From: Ptiloglossa arizonensis
Lineage: Eukaryota; Arthropoda; Insecta; Hymenoptera; Colletidae
Length of the DNA stretch: 64,000 nucleotides
Direction: 5' to 3'
Assembly: GCF_051014685.1 (NCBI RefSeq)
Contig: NW_027479778.1
Location: forward strand, 1 to 64,000
The notes beneath the pieces were generated by a model, which was not told the origin of the DNA, did no database searches, and saw only the letters and a list, made by a program, of their open reading frames with translations. Shown piece after piece: positions 1 through 10,789 of this stretch (positions are counted from its first letter, which is position 1; each line of letters starts with the position of its first letter). A program made the position numbers and the translations under genes.

Positions 1-160
1 GCGAGTTTCTACTTTCAGATGCAACAGAAATTTTTCGGATTGGTCAATCCGTTCGCAAGATATGGCAGTTTGGAGGTAAGAAACGCTTGAGAAACTCAAA
101 ATTTTCGCAGTTCTGATGCTCGAAACGAATAACTGGAACGGCCTAGGGGAAAACTACACA

Positions 161-177
161 TACCGTTGTAATCGGGC
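161..177 (+). other. CENP-B-box-like motif, common form (7 of 9 essential bases)
   Basis: Aligned with the mammalian CENP-B box core nTTCGnnnnAnnCGGGn, this segment (taccgttgtaatcgggc) keeps C, G, A and CGGG at the right spacing and mismatches the two leading T positions. Over all 17 positions of the box consensus, 12 agree. The motif recurs in most monomers at the same place. Binding by any CENP-B-like protein is inference only, and the host may not encode such a protein. Confidence 0.4.
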
Positions 178-350
178 GAGTTTCTACTTTCAGATACAAC
201 AGAAATTTTGCGGATTGGTCAATCCGTTTGCGAGATGTGGCAGTTTGGAGGTAAGAAACGCTTGAGAAACTCAAAATTGTCGCAGTTCTGATGCTCGAAA
301 CGAATAACTAGAACGGCCTAGGGGAAAAGTACGCATACCGATGTAATCGG
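176..350 (+). repeat. Representative 175-bp monomer
   Basis: This copy shows the monomer as phased here, starting at gcgagtttct. In order it carries a pyrimidine-rich tract ending in cag (offsets 5-18), an A/T tract followed by the 16-bp dyad (offsets 36-51), tcgcga (offsets 53-58), a gtaag motif (76-80), aaaatttt (98-105), gctcgaaacg (118-127), cctagggg (132-139), and the CENP-B-box-like segment crossing into the next monomer (offset 161 to base 2 of the next copy). The phase is arbitrary. The consensus has about 13 CpG dinucleotides by hand count. This copy has minor departures: atac for atgc, and tttgcgag for ttcgcgag. Confidence 0.95.
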
Positions 351-2102
351 GCGAGTTTCTACTTTCAGATGCAAGAGAAATTTTGCGGATTGGTCGATCC
401 GTTCGCGAGATATGGCAGTTTGGAAGTAAGAAACGCTTGAGAAACTCAAAATTTTCGCAGTTCTGATGCTCGAAACGAATGGCTAGAACGGCCAAGGGGA
501 GAAGTACGCATACCGTTGTAATCGGGCGAGTTTCTACTTTCAGATGCAACAGAAATTTTGCAGATTGGTCAATCCGTTCGCGAGATATGGCAGTTTGGAG
601 GTAAGAAACACTTGAGGAACTTAAAATTTTCGCAGTTCTGATGCTCGAAACGAATAACTAGAACGGCCTAGGGGAAAAGTACGCATACCGCTGTATTCAG
701 GCGAGTTTCTACTTTCAGATGCAACAGAAATTTTGCGGATTGGTCAATCCGTTCGCGAGATATGGCAGTTTGGAAGTAAGAAACGCTTGAGAAACTCAAA
801 ATTTTCGCAGTTCTGATGCTCGAAACGAATGACTAGAACGGCCTAGGGGAGAAGAATGCATACCGTTGTAATCGGGCGAGTTTCTACTTTCAGATGCAAC
901 AGAAATTTTGCGGATTGGTCAATCCGTTTGCGAGATGTGGCAGTTTGGAGGTAAGAAACTCTTGAGAAACTCAAAATTTTCGCAGTTCTGATGCTCGAAA
1001 CGAATGACTAGAACGGCCTAGGGGAGAAGTACGCATACCGTTGTAATCGGGCGAGTTTCTACTTTCAGATGCAACAGAAATTTTGCGGATTGGTCAATCC
1101 GTTCGCGAGATATGGCAGTTTGGAGATAAGAAACGCTTGAGAAACTCAAGATTTGCGCAGTTCTGATGCTCGAAACGAATGACTAGAACGGCCTAGGGGA
1201 GAAGTACGCATACCGATGTAATCGGGCGAGTTTCTATTTTCAGATGCAACAGAAATTTTGCGGATTGGTCGATCCATTCGCGAGATATGGCAGTTTGGAA
1301 GTAAGAAACGCTTGAGAAACTCAAAATTTTCGCAGTTCTGATGCTCGAAACGAATGACTAGAACGGCCTAGGGGAGACGAATGCATACCGTTGTAATCGG
1401 GCGAGTTTCTACTTTCAGATGCAACAGAAATTTTGCGGATTGGTCAATCCGTTTGCGAGATGTGGCAGTTTGGATGTAAGAAACGCTTGAGAAACTCAAA
1501 ATTTTCGCAGTTCTGATGCTCGAAACGAATGACTAGAACGGCCCAGGGGAAAAGTGAGCATACCGTTGTAATCGGGCGAGTTTCTACTTTCAGAAGCAAC
1601 AGAAATTTTGCGGATTGGTCATTCCGTTCGCGAGATATGGCAGTTTGGAGGTAAGAAACGCATGAGAAACTCAAAATTTTCGCAGTTCTGATGCTCGAAA
1701 CGAATAACTGGAACGGCCTAGGGGAATACTACACATACCGTTGTAATCGGGCTAGTTTCTACTTTCAGATGCAACAGAAATTTTGCGGATTTGTCAATCC
1801 GTTCGCGAGATATGGCAGTTTGGAGGTAAGAAACGCTTGAGAAACTCAAAATTTTCGCAGTTCTGATGCTCGAAACGAATAACTAGAGCGGCCTAGGGGA
1901 AAACTACTCCTACCGTAGTAATCGGGCGAGTTTCTACTTTCAGATGCAACAGAAATTTTTCGGATTGGTCAATCCGTTCGCAAGATATGGCAGTTTGGAG
2001 GTAAGAAACGCTTGAGAAACTCAAAATTTTCGCAGTTCTGATGCTCGAAACGAATAACTAGAGCGGCCTAGGGGAAAACTACACCTACCGTAGTAATCGG
2101 GC

Positions 2103-2197
2103 GAGTTTCTACTTTCAGATGCAACAGAAATTTTGCGGATTGGTCAATCCGTTCGCGAGATATGGCAGTTTGGAGGTAAGAAACGCTTGAGAAACTC
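2103..2197. repeat. Half-period inverted octamer gagtttct / agaaactc
   Basis: The octamer gagtttct at 2103-2110 and its reverse complement agaaactc at 2190-2197 lie 87 bp apart, half of the 175-bp period. Along the array, forward and reverse copies therefore alternate about every 87-88 bp. Monomers reading agaaactcg, for example around 31.77 and 37.19 kb, extend the match to nine bases. Confidence 0.7.
2119..2175 (+). other. Splice-site-flanked 57-nt open segment (pseudo-exon), one example of many
   Basis: A pyrimidine-rich tract ending in tttcag (AG at 2117-2118) is followed by 57 nt beginning with ATG and ending in gag, then gtaaga (GT at 2176-2177). These match 3' and 5' splice-site consensus in the correct order on the + strand. 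The segment is 19 codons with no stop (MQQKFCGLVNPFARYGSLE). The following 118 nt would be an intron ending at the next monomer's AG (2292-2293), with a possible branch-point adenosine in gtaat about 22 nt upstream of the AG. Many monomers lose the donor GT (gataag, gctaag, aataag) or gain a stop in the segment (attatgagg, caatag). I therefore do not call it a gene; it is a testable sequence coincidence. Confidence 0.3.
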
Positions 2198-2215
2198 AAA
2201 ATTTTCGCAGTTCTG

Positions 2216-4095
2216 ATGCTCGAAATGAATAACTGGAACTGCCTAGGGGAAAACTACACATACCGTTGTAATCGGGCGAGTTTCTACTTTCAGATGCAAC
2301 AGAAATTTTGCAGACTGGTCAATCCGTTCGCGAGATATGGCAGTTTGGAGGTAAGAAACACTTGAGAAACTTAAAATTTTCGCAGTTCTGATGCTCGAAA
2401 CGAATAACTAGAACGGCCTAGGGGAAAACTACACCTACCGTTGTAATCGGGCGAGTTTCTACTTTCAGATGCAACAGAAATTTTTCGGATTGGTCAATCC
2501 GTTCGCAAGATATGGCAGTTTGGAGATAAGAAACGCTTGAGAAACTCAAAATTTTCGCAGTTCTGATGCTCGAAACGAATAACTAGAGCGGCCTAGGGGA
2601 AAACTACACCTACCGTTGTAATCGGGCGAGTTTCTACTATCAGATGCAACAGAAATTTTGCGGATTGATCAATCCGTTCGCGAGATATGGCAGTTTGGAG
2701 AGAAGAAACGCTTGAGAAACTCAAAATTTTCGTAGTTCTGATGCTCGAAACGAGTAACTAGAACGGCCTAGGGGAAAAGTACGCATACCGCTGTATTCAG
2801 GCGAGTTTCTACTTTCAGATGCAACAGAAATTTTGCGGATTGGTCAGTCCGTTCGCGAGATATGGCAGTTTGGAGGTAAGAAACGCTTGAGAAACTCAAA
2901 ATTGTCGCAGTTCTGATGCTCGAAACGAATAACTAGAACGGCCTAGGGGAAAAGTACACATACCGTTGTAATCGGGCGAGTTTCTACTTTCAGATACAAC
3001 AGAAATTTTGCGGATTGGTCAATCCGTTTGCGAGATGTGGCAGTTTGGAGGTAAGAAACGCTTGAGAAACTCAAAATTGTGGCAGTTCTGATGCTCGAAA
3101 TGAATAACTGGAATTGCCTAGGGGAAAACTACACATACCGTTGTAATCGGGCGAGTTTCTACGTTCAGATGCAACAGAAATTTTGCGGATTGGTCAATCC
3201 GTTCGCGAGATATGGCAGTTTGGAGGTAAGAAACACTTGAGAAACTTAAAATTTTCGCAGTTCTGATGCTCGAAACGAATAACTAGAACGGCCTAGGGGA
3301 AAACTACACCTACCGTTGTAATCGGGCGAGTTTCTACTTTCAGATGCAACAGAAATTTTTCGGATTGGTCAATCCGTTCGCAAGATATGGCAGTTTGGAG
3401 ATAAGAAACGCTTGAGAAACTCAAAATTTTCGCAGTTCTGATGCTCGAAACGAATAACTAGAGCGGCCTAGGGGAAAACTACACCTACCGTTGTAATCGG
3501 GCGAGTTTCTACTATCAGATGCAACAGAAATTTTGCGGATTGATCAATCCGTTCGCGAGATATGGCAGTTTGGAGAGAAGAAACGCTTGAGAAACTCAAA
3601 ATTTTCGTAGTTCTGATGCTCGAAACGAGTAACTAGAACGGCCTAGGGGAAAAGTACGCATACCGCTGTATTCAGGCGAGTTTCTACTTTCAGATGCAAC
3701 AGAAATTTTGCGGATTGGTCAGTCCGTTCGCGAGATATGGCAGTTTGGAGGTAAGAATCGCTTGAGAAACTCAAAATTGTCGCAGTTCTGATGCTCGAAA
3801 CGAATAACTAGAACGGCCTAGGGGAAAAGTACACATACCGTTGTAATCGGGCGAGTTTCTACTTTCAGATACAACAGAAATTTTGCGGATTGGTCAATCC
3901 GTTTGCGAGATGTGGCAGTTTGGAGGTAAGAAACGCTTGAGAAACTCAAAATTGTGGCAGTTCTGATGCTCGAAATGAATAACTGGAATTGCCTAGGGGA
4001 AAACTACACATACCGTTGTAATCGGGCGAGTTTCTACGTTCAGATGCAACAGAAATTTTGCGGATTGGTCAATCCGTTCGCGAGATATGGCAGTT
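2216..4095 (+). repeat. 5-monomer HOR (875 bp), two full copies and part of a third
   Basis: The diagnostic aaatgaataactggaa recurs at about 2,222, 3,097 and 3,972, exactly 875 bp (five monomers) apart. Copies run 2216-3090 and 3091-3965, with about 130 bp of a third. Linked private variants repeat in order: cctaccgttg, then actatcagatg, then ccgctgtattcag, then the agatacaac form. Differences between the two copies are few (for example gaaacg versus gaatcg near 3,757, and atgc/acgttc changes), while adjacent monomers differ at many sites. This is the signature of a recent tandem duplication of a 5-mer. Confidence 0.88.
2661..2676. repeat. Perfect 16-bp palindrome in the monomer (gatc class)
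   Basis: The string cggattgatcaatccg equals its own reverse complement. It lies at offsets 36-51 of the monomer. The commonest class has ggtc in place of gatc (for example 211-226), which keeps two 7-bp arms around a non-palindromic centre. Other classes (gttc, ggtcta, ggttta, gataaa, catc) weaken the symmetry by one or two bases. The gatc class is frequent from about 9.8 kb onward. Confidence 0.9.
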
Positions 4096-4140
4096 TGGAA
4101 GTAAGAAACGCTTGAGAAACACAAAATTTTCGCAGTTCTG

Positions 4141-6590
4141 ATGCTCGAAACGAATAACTGGAACGGTCTAGGGGAAAACTACACATACCGTTGTAATCGG
4201 GCGAGTTTCTACTTTCAGATGCAACAGAAATTTTGCGGATTGGTCAATCCGTTCGCGAGATGTGGCAGTTTGGAGGTAAGAAACGCTTGAGAAACTCAGA
4301 ATTTTCGCAGTTCTGATGCTCGAAACGAATAACTAGAACGACCTAGGGGAAAAGTACGCATACCGATGTAATCGGGCGAGTTTCTACTTTCAGATGCAAC
4401 AGAAATTTTGCGGATTGATCAATCCGTTCGCGAGATATGGCAGTTTGGAGATAAGAAACGCTTGAGAAACTCAAAATTTTTGTAGTTCTGATGCTCGAAA
4501 CGAGTAACTAGAACGGCCTAGGGGAAAAGTGCGCATACCGTTGTAATCGGGCGAATTTCTACTTTCAAATGCAACAGAAATTTTGCGGATTGGTCAATGC
4601 GTTCGCGAGATATGGCAGTTTGGAGGTAAGAAACGCTTGAGAAACACAAAATTTTCGCAGTTCTGATGCTCGAAACGAATAACTGGAACGGCCTAGGGGA
4701 AAACTACACATACCGTTGTAATCGGGCGAGTTTCTACTTTCAGATACAATAGAAATTTTGCGGATTGGTCAATCCGTTTGCGAGATGTGGCAGTTTGGAG
4801 GTAAGAAACGCTTGAGAAACTCAAAATTGTCGCAGTTCTGATGCTCGAAACGAATAACCAGAACGGCCTAGGGGAAAAGTACGCATACCGATGTAATCGG
4901 GCGAGCTTCTACTTTCAGATGCAACAGAAATTTTGCGGATTGGTCGATCCGTTCGCGAGATATGGCAGTTTGGAAGTAAGAAACGCTTGAGAAACTCAAA
5001 ATTTTCGCAGTTCTGATGCTCGAAACGAATAACTGGAACGGTCTAGGGGAAAACTACACATACCGTTGTAATCGGGCGAGTTTCTACTTTCAGATGCAAC
5101 AGAAATTTTGCGGATTGGTCAATCCGTTCGCGAGATGTGGCAGTTTGGAGGTAAGAAACGCTTGAGAAACTCAGAATTTTCGCAGTTCTGATGCTCGAAA
5201 CGAATAACTAGAACGACCTAGGGGAAAAGTACGCATACCGATGTAATCGGGCGAGTTTCTACTTTCAGATGCAACAGAAATTTTGCGGATTGGTCGGTCC
5301 GTTCGCGAGATATGGCAGTTTGGAAGTAAGAAACGCTTGAGAAACTCAAAATTTTCGCAGTTCTGATGCTCAAAACGAATAACTGGAACGGTCTAGGGGA
5401 AAACTACACATACCGTTGTAATCGGGCGAGTTTCTACTTTCAGATGCAACAGAAATTTTGCGGATTGGTCAATCCGTTCGCGAGATGTGGCAGTTTGGAG
5501 GTAAGAAACGCTTGAGAAACTCAAAATTGTCGCAGTTCTAATGCTCGAAACGAATAACTAGAACGACCTAGGGGAAAAGTACGCATACCGATGTAATCGG
5601 GCGAGTTTCTACTTTCAGATGCAACAGAAATTTTGCGGATTGGTCGGTCCGTTCGCGAGATATGGCCGTTTGGATGTAAGAAACGCTTGAGAAACTCAAA
5701 ATTTTCGTAGTTCTGATGCTCGAAACGAGTAACTAGAACGGCCTAGGGGAAAAGTGCGCATACCGTTGTAATCGGGCGAGTTTCTACTTTCAAATGCAAC
5801 AGAAATTTTGCGGATTGGTCAATGCGTTCGCGAGATATGGCAGTTTGGAGGTAAGAAACGCTTGAGAAACACAAAATTTTCGCAGTTCTGATGCTCGAAA
5901 CGAATAACTGGAACGGCCTAGGGGAAAACTACACATACCGTTGTAATCGGGCGAGTTTCTACTTTCAGATACAACAGAAATTTTGCGGATTGGTCAATCC
6001 GTTTGCGAGATGTGGCAGTTTGGAGGTAAGAAACGCTTGAGAAACTCAAAATTGTCGCAGTTCTGATGCTCGAAACGAATAACTAGAACGGCCTAGGGGA
6101 AAAGTACGCATACCGATGTAATCGGGCGAGTTTCTACTTTCAGATGCAACAGAAATTTTGCGGATTGGTCGATCCGTTCGCGAGATATGGCAGTTTGGAA
6201 GTAAGAAACGCTTGAGAAACTCAAAATTTTCGCAGTTCTGATGCTCGAAACGAATAACTGGAACGGTCTAGGGGAAAACTACACATACCGTTGTAATCGG
6301 GCGAGTTTCTACTTTCAGATGCAACAGAAATTTTGCGGATTGGTCAATCCGTTCGCGAGATGTAGCAGTTTGGAGGTAAGAAACGCTTGAGAAACTCAGA
6401 ATTTTCGCAGTTCTGATGCTCGAAACGAATAACTAGAACGACCTAGGGGAAAAGTACGCATACCGATGTAATCGGGCGAGTTTCTACTTTCAGATGCAAC
6501 AGAAATTTTGCGGATTGGTCGGTTCGTTCGCGAGATATGGCCGTTTGGATGTAAGAAACGATTGAGAAACTCAAAATTTTCGCAGTTCTG
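4141..6590 (+). repeat. 7-monomer HOR (1,225 bp), two copies
   Basis: The unit 4141-5365 is repeated at 5366-6590. Paired markers 1,225 bp apart include cgagtaactag (4,501 and 5,726), acaaaattttcg (about 4,650 and 5,875), a gatacaa form, ggtctagggg (about 5,035 and 6,260) and acgacctagg. One monomer differs strongly between copies (the dyad near 4,415 is gatc, near 5,640 ggtcgg, with different taag flanks), consistent with conversion from a neighbouring class after duplication. Confidence 0.85.
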
Positions 6591-6679
6591 ATGCTCGAAA
6601 CGAATAACTAGAACGGCCTAGGGGAAAAGTACGCATACCGATGTAATCGGGCGAGTTTCTACTTTGGGATGCAACAGAA

Positions 6680-8950
6680 ATTTTTCGGATTGGTCAATCC
6701 GTTCGCAAGATATGGCAGTTTGCAGATAGGAAACGCTTGAGAAACTCAAAATTGTCGCAGTTCTGATGCTCGAAACGAATAACTAGAACGGCCTAGGGGA
6801 AAAGTACGCATACCGATGTAATCGGGCGAGTTTCTACTTTCAGATGCAACAGAAATGTTGCGGATTGGTCGATCCGTTCGCGAGATATGGCAGTTTGGAA
6901 GTAAGAAACGCTTGAGAAACTCAAAATTGTCGCAGTTGATGCTCGAAACGAATAACTAGAACGGCCTAGGGGAAAAGTACGCATACCGTTGTAATCGGGA
7001 GGGTTTCTACTTTCAGAAGCAACAGAAATTTTGCGGATTGGTCAATCCGTTCGCGAGATATGGCAGTTTGGAGGTAAGAAACGCTTGAGAAACTCAAAAT
7101 TTTCGCAGTTCTGGTGCTCGAAATGAATAACTGGAACGGCCTAGGGGAAAACTACACATACCGTTGTAATCGGGCGAGTTTCTACTTTCAGATGCAACAG
7201 AAATTTTGCGGATTGGTCAATCCGTTCGCGAGATATGGCAGTTTGGAGGTAAGAAACGCTTGCGAAACTCAAAATTGTCGCAGTTCTGATGCTCGAAACG
7301 AATAACTGGAACGGCCTAGGGGAAAACTACACATACCGTTGTAATCAGGCGAGTTTCTACTTTCAGGTGCAACAGAAATTTTTCGGACTGGTCAACCCGT
7401 TCGCAAGATATGGCAGTTTGGAGGTAAGAAACGCTTGAGAAACTCAATATTTTCGCAGTTCTGATGCTCGAAACGAATAACTAGAGCGGCCTAGGGGAAA
7501 ACCACACCTACCGTTGTAATCGGGCGAGTTTCTACTTTCAGATGCAACAGAAATTTTGCGGATTGGTCAATGCGTTCGCGAGATATGGCAGTTTGGAGGT
7601 AAGAAACGCTTGAGAAACTCAAAATTTTCGCAGTTCTGATGCTCGAAACGAGTAACTGGAACGGCGTAGGGGAAAACCACACATACCGTTGTAATCGGGC
7701 GAGTTTCTACTTTCAGATACAACAGAAATCTTGCGGATTTGTCAATCCGTTCGCGAGATATGGCAGTTTGGAGGTAAGAAACGCTTGAGAAACTCAAAAT
7801 TTTCGCAGTTCTGATGCTCGAAACGAATAACTAGAGCGGCCTAGGGGAAAACTACACCTACCGTAGTAATCGGGCGAGTTTCTACTTTCAGATGCAACAG
7901 AAATTTTTCGGATTGGTCAATCCGTTCGCAAGATATGGCAGTTTGCAGATAGGAAACGCTTGAGAAACTCAAAATTGTCGCAGTTCTGATGCTCGAAACG
8001 AATAACTAGAACGGCCTAGGGGAAAAGTACGCATACCGATGTAATCGGGCGAGTTTCTACTTTCAGATGCAACAGAAATGTTGCGGATTGGTCGATCCGT
8101 TCGCGAGATATGGCAGTTTGGAAGTAAGAAACGCTTGAGAAACTCAAAATTGTCGCAGTTCTGATGCTCGAAACGAATAACTAGAACGGCCTAGGGGAAA
8201 AGTACGCATACCGTTGTAATCGGGAGGGTTTCTACTTTCAGAAGCAACAGAAATTTTGCGGATTGGTCAATCCGTTCGCGAGATATGGCAGTTTGGAGGT
8301 AAGAAACGCTTGAGAAACTCAAAATTTTCGCAGTTCTGGTGCTCGTAATGAATAACTGGAACGGCCTAGGGGAAAACTACACATACCGTTGTAATCGGGC
8401 GAGTTTCTACTTTCAGATGCAACAGAAATTTTGCGGATTGGTCAATCCGTTCGCGAGATATGGCAGTTTGGAGGTAAGAAACGCTTGCGAAACTCAAAAT
8501 TGTCGCAGTTCTGATGCTCGAAACGAATAACTGGAACGGCCTAGGGGAAAACTACACCTACCGTTGTAATCGGGCGAGTTTCTACTTTCAGATGCAACAG
8601 AAATTTTGCGGATTGGTCAATGCGTTCGCGAGATATGGCAGTTTGGAGGTAAGAAACGCTTGAGAAACTCAAAATTTTCGCAGTTCTGATGCTCGAAACG
8701 AATAACTGGAACGGCGTAGGGGAAAACCACACATACCGTTGTAATCGGGCGAGTTTCTACTTTCAGATACAACAGAAATCTTGCGGATTTGTCAATCCGT
8801 TCGCGAGATATGGCAGTTTGGAGGTAAGAAACGCTTGAGAAACTCAAAATTTTCGCAGTTCTGATGCTCGAAACGAATAACTAGAGCGGCCTAGGGGAAA
8901 ACTACACCTACCGTAGTAATCGGGCGAGTTTCTACTTTCAGATGCAACAG
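6680..8950 (+). repeat. 7-monomer unit followed by a 6-monomer deletion derivative
   Basis: The rare string tttgcagatagg occurs near 6,720 and 7,943 and begins each copy; cgggagggtttc follows at about 6,997 and 8,222. The second copy lacks one monomer matching about 7,310-7,500 of the first (the copy with gtaatcaggcg and caggtgcaac). Markers before this point are 1,225 bp apart and markers after it 1,050 bp apart. A 2-bp deletion (cagttgatg) near 6,937 is private to the first copy. Confidence 0.85.
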
Positions 8951-10789
8951 AAATTTTTCGGATTGGTCAATCCGTTCGCAAGATATGGCAGTTTGGAGGT
9001 AAGAAACGCTTGAGAAACTCAAAATTTTCGCAGTTCTGATGCTCGAAACGAATAACTGGAACGGTCTAGGGGAAAACTACACATACCGTTGTAATCGGGC
9101 GAGTTTCTACTTTCAGATGCAACAGAAATTTTGCGGATTGGTCAATCCGTTCGCGAGATGTGGCAGTTTGGAGGTAAGAAACGCTTGAGAAACTCAGAAT
9201 TTTCGCAGTTCTGATGCTCGAAACGAATAACTAGAACGACTTAGGGGAAAAGTACGCATACCGATGTAATCGGGCGAGTTTCTACTTTCAGATGCAACAG
9301 AAATTTTTCGGATTGGTCGGTCCGTTCGCGAGATATGGCAGTTTGGAAGTAAGAAACGCTTGAGAAACTCAAAATTTTCGCAGTTCTGATGCTCGAAACG
9401 AATAACTGGAACGGTCTAGGGGAAAACTACACATACCGTTGTAATCGGGCGAGTTTCTACTTTCAGATGCAACAGAAATTTTGCGGATTGGTCAATCCGT
9501 TCGCGAGATGTGGCAGTTTGGAGGTAAGAAACGCTTGAGAAACTCAAAATTTTCGCAGTTCTGATGCTCGAAACGAATAACTAGAACGGCCTAGGGGAAA
9601 AGTACGCATACCGATGTAATCGGGCGAGTTTCTACTTTCAGATGCAACAGAAATCATGCGGATTGGTCAATCCGTTCGCGAGATATGGCCGTTTGGATGT
9701 AAGAAACGATTGAGAAACTCAAAATTTTCGCAGTTCTGATGCTCGAAACGAATAACTAGAACGGCCTAGGGGAAAAATGCGCATACCGTTGAAATCGGGC
9801 GAGTTTCTACTTTCAGATGCAACAGAAACTTTGCGGATTGATCAATCCGTTCGCGAGATATGTCAGTTTGGAGATAAGAAACGCTTTAGAAACTCAAAAT
9901 TTTCGCAGTTCTGATGCTCGAAACGAATAACTAGAACGGCCTAGTGGAAAAGTGCGCATACCGTTGTAATCGGGCGAGTTTCTACTTTCAGATGCAACAG
10001 AAATTTTGCGGATTGGTCAATCCGTTCGCGAGATGTGGCAGTTTGGAGGTAAGAAACGCTTGAGAAACTCAAAATTTTCGCAGTTCTGATGCTCGAAACG
10101 AATAACTAGAACGACCTAGGGGAAAAGTACGCATACCGATGTAATCGGGCGAGTTTCTACTTTCAGATGCAACAGAAATTTTTGCGGATTGGTCGGTCCG
10201 TTCGCGAGATATGGCCGTTTGGATGTAAGAAACGATTGAGAAACTCAAAATTTTCGCAGTTCTGATGCTCGAAACGAATAACTAGAACGGCCTAGGGGAA
10301 AAGTACGCATACCGATGTAATCGGGCGAGTTTCTACTTTCAGATGCAACAGAAATCATGCGGATTGGTCAATCCGTTCGCGACATATGGCCGTTTGGATG
10401 TAAGAAACGCTTGAGAAACTCAAAATTTTCGCAGTTCTGATGCTCGAAACGAATAACTGGAACGGTCTAGGGGAAAACTACACATACCGTTGTAATCGGG
10501 CGAGTTTCTACTTTCAGATGCAACAGAAATTTTGCGGATTGGTCAATCCGTTCGCGAGATGTGGCAGTTTGGAGGTAAGAAACGCTTGAGAAACACAAAA
10601 TTTTCGCAGTTCTGATGCTCGAAACGAATAACTAGAACGTCCTAGGGGAAAAGTACGCATACCGATGTAATCGGGCGAGTTTCTACTTGCAGATGCAACA
10701 GAAATCATGCGGATTGGTCAATCCGTTCGCGAGATATGGCCGTTTGGATGTAAGAAACGATTGAGAAACTCAAAATTTTCGCAGTTCTG
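8951..10789 (+). repeat. Mosaic block with a short dimer-like repeat
   Basis: Ten to eleven monomers. The ggtctagggg form and the following cgacctagg/cgacttagg form alternate near 9,060, 9,235, 9,410 and 9,585, giving a local 350-bp period. From about 9,655 the aaatcatgcgg class and the linked aaatgcgc...ttgaaatcggg...aaactttgcgg class first become common; these dominate the next 20 kb. This is therefore the boundary between two variant domains. No non-satellite sequence is seen. Confidence 0.75.

Larger units (their letters stand above)
1..2215 (+). repeat. Monomer mosaic at the start of the window
   Basis: About 12.7 monomers of mixed class. Early copies alternate between ctggaacgg...aaactacac and ctagaacgg...gtacgc forms. 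Around 0.8-1.5 kb a gactag...gaatgc form appears twice, 525 bp apart (near 840 and 1,365), suggesting a short trimer remnant. From about 1.87 kb an actagagcgg...cctacc form appears that also feeds the following 5-mer HOR. I see no sequence other than satellite here. Confidence 0.75.

Noticed and set aside
2150..2180. tRNA-like or RNA polymerase III internal promoter boxes (gttcgcgaga resembling a B box)
   Set aside because: The B-box-like match is partial, there is no acceptable A box at proper distance, and no cloverleaf can be drawn.
7114..7305. Recurrent 63-codon plus-strand reading frame
   Set aside because: It arises only where the usual tga after aaacgct is changed (for example tgcgaaac or ttagaaac). 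It is scattered without regard to HOR structure and ends in the next monomer. Not a gene.
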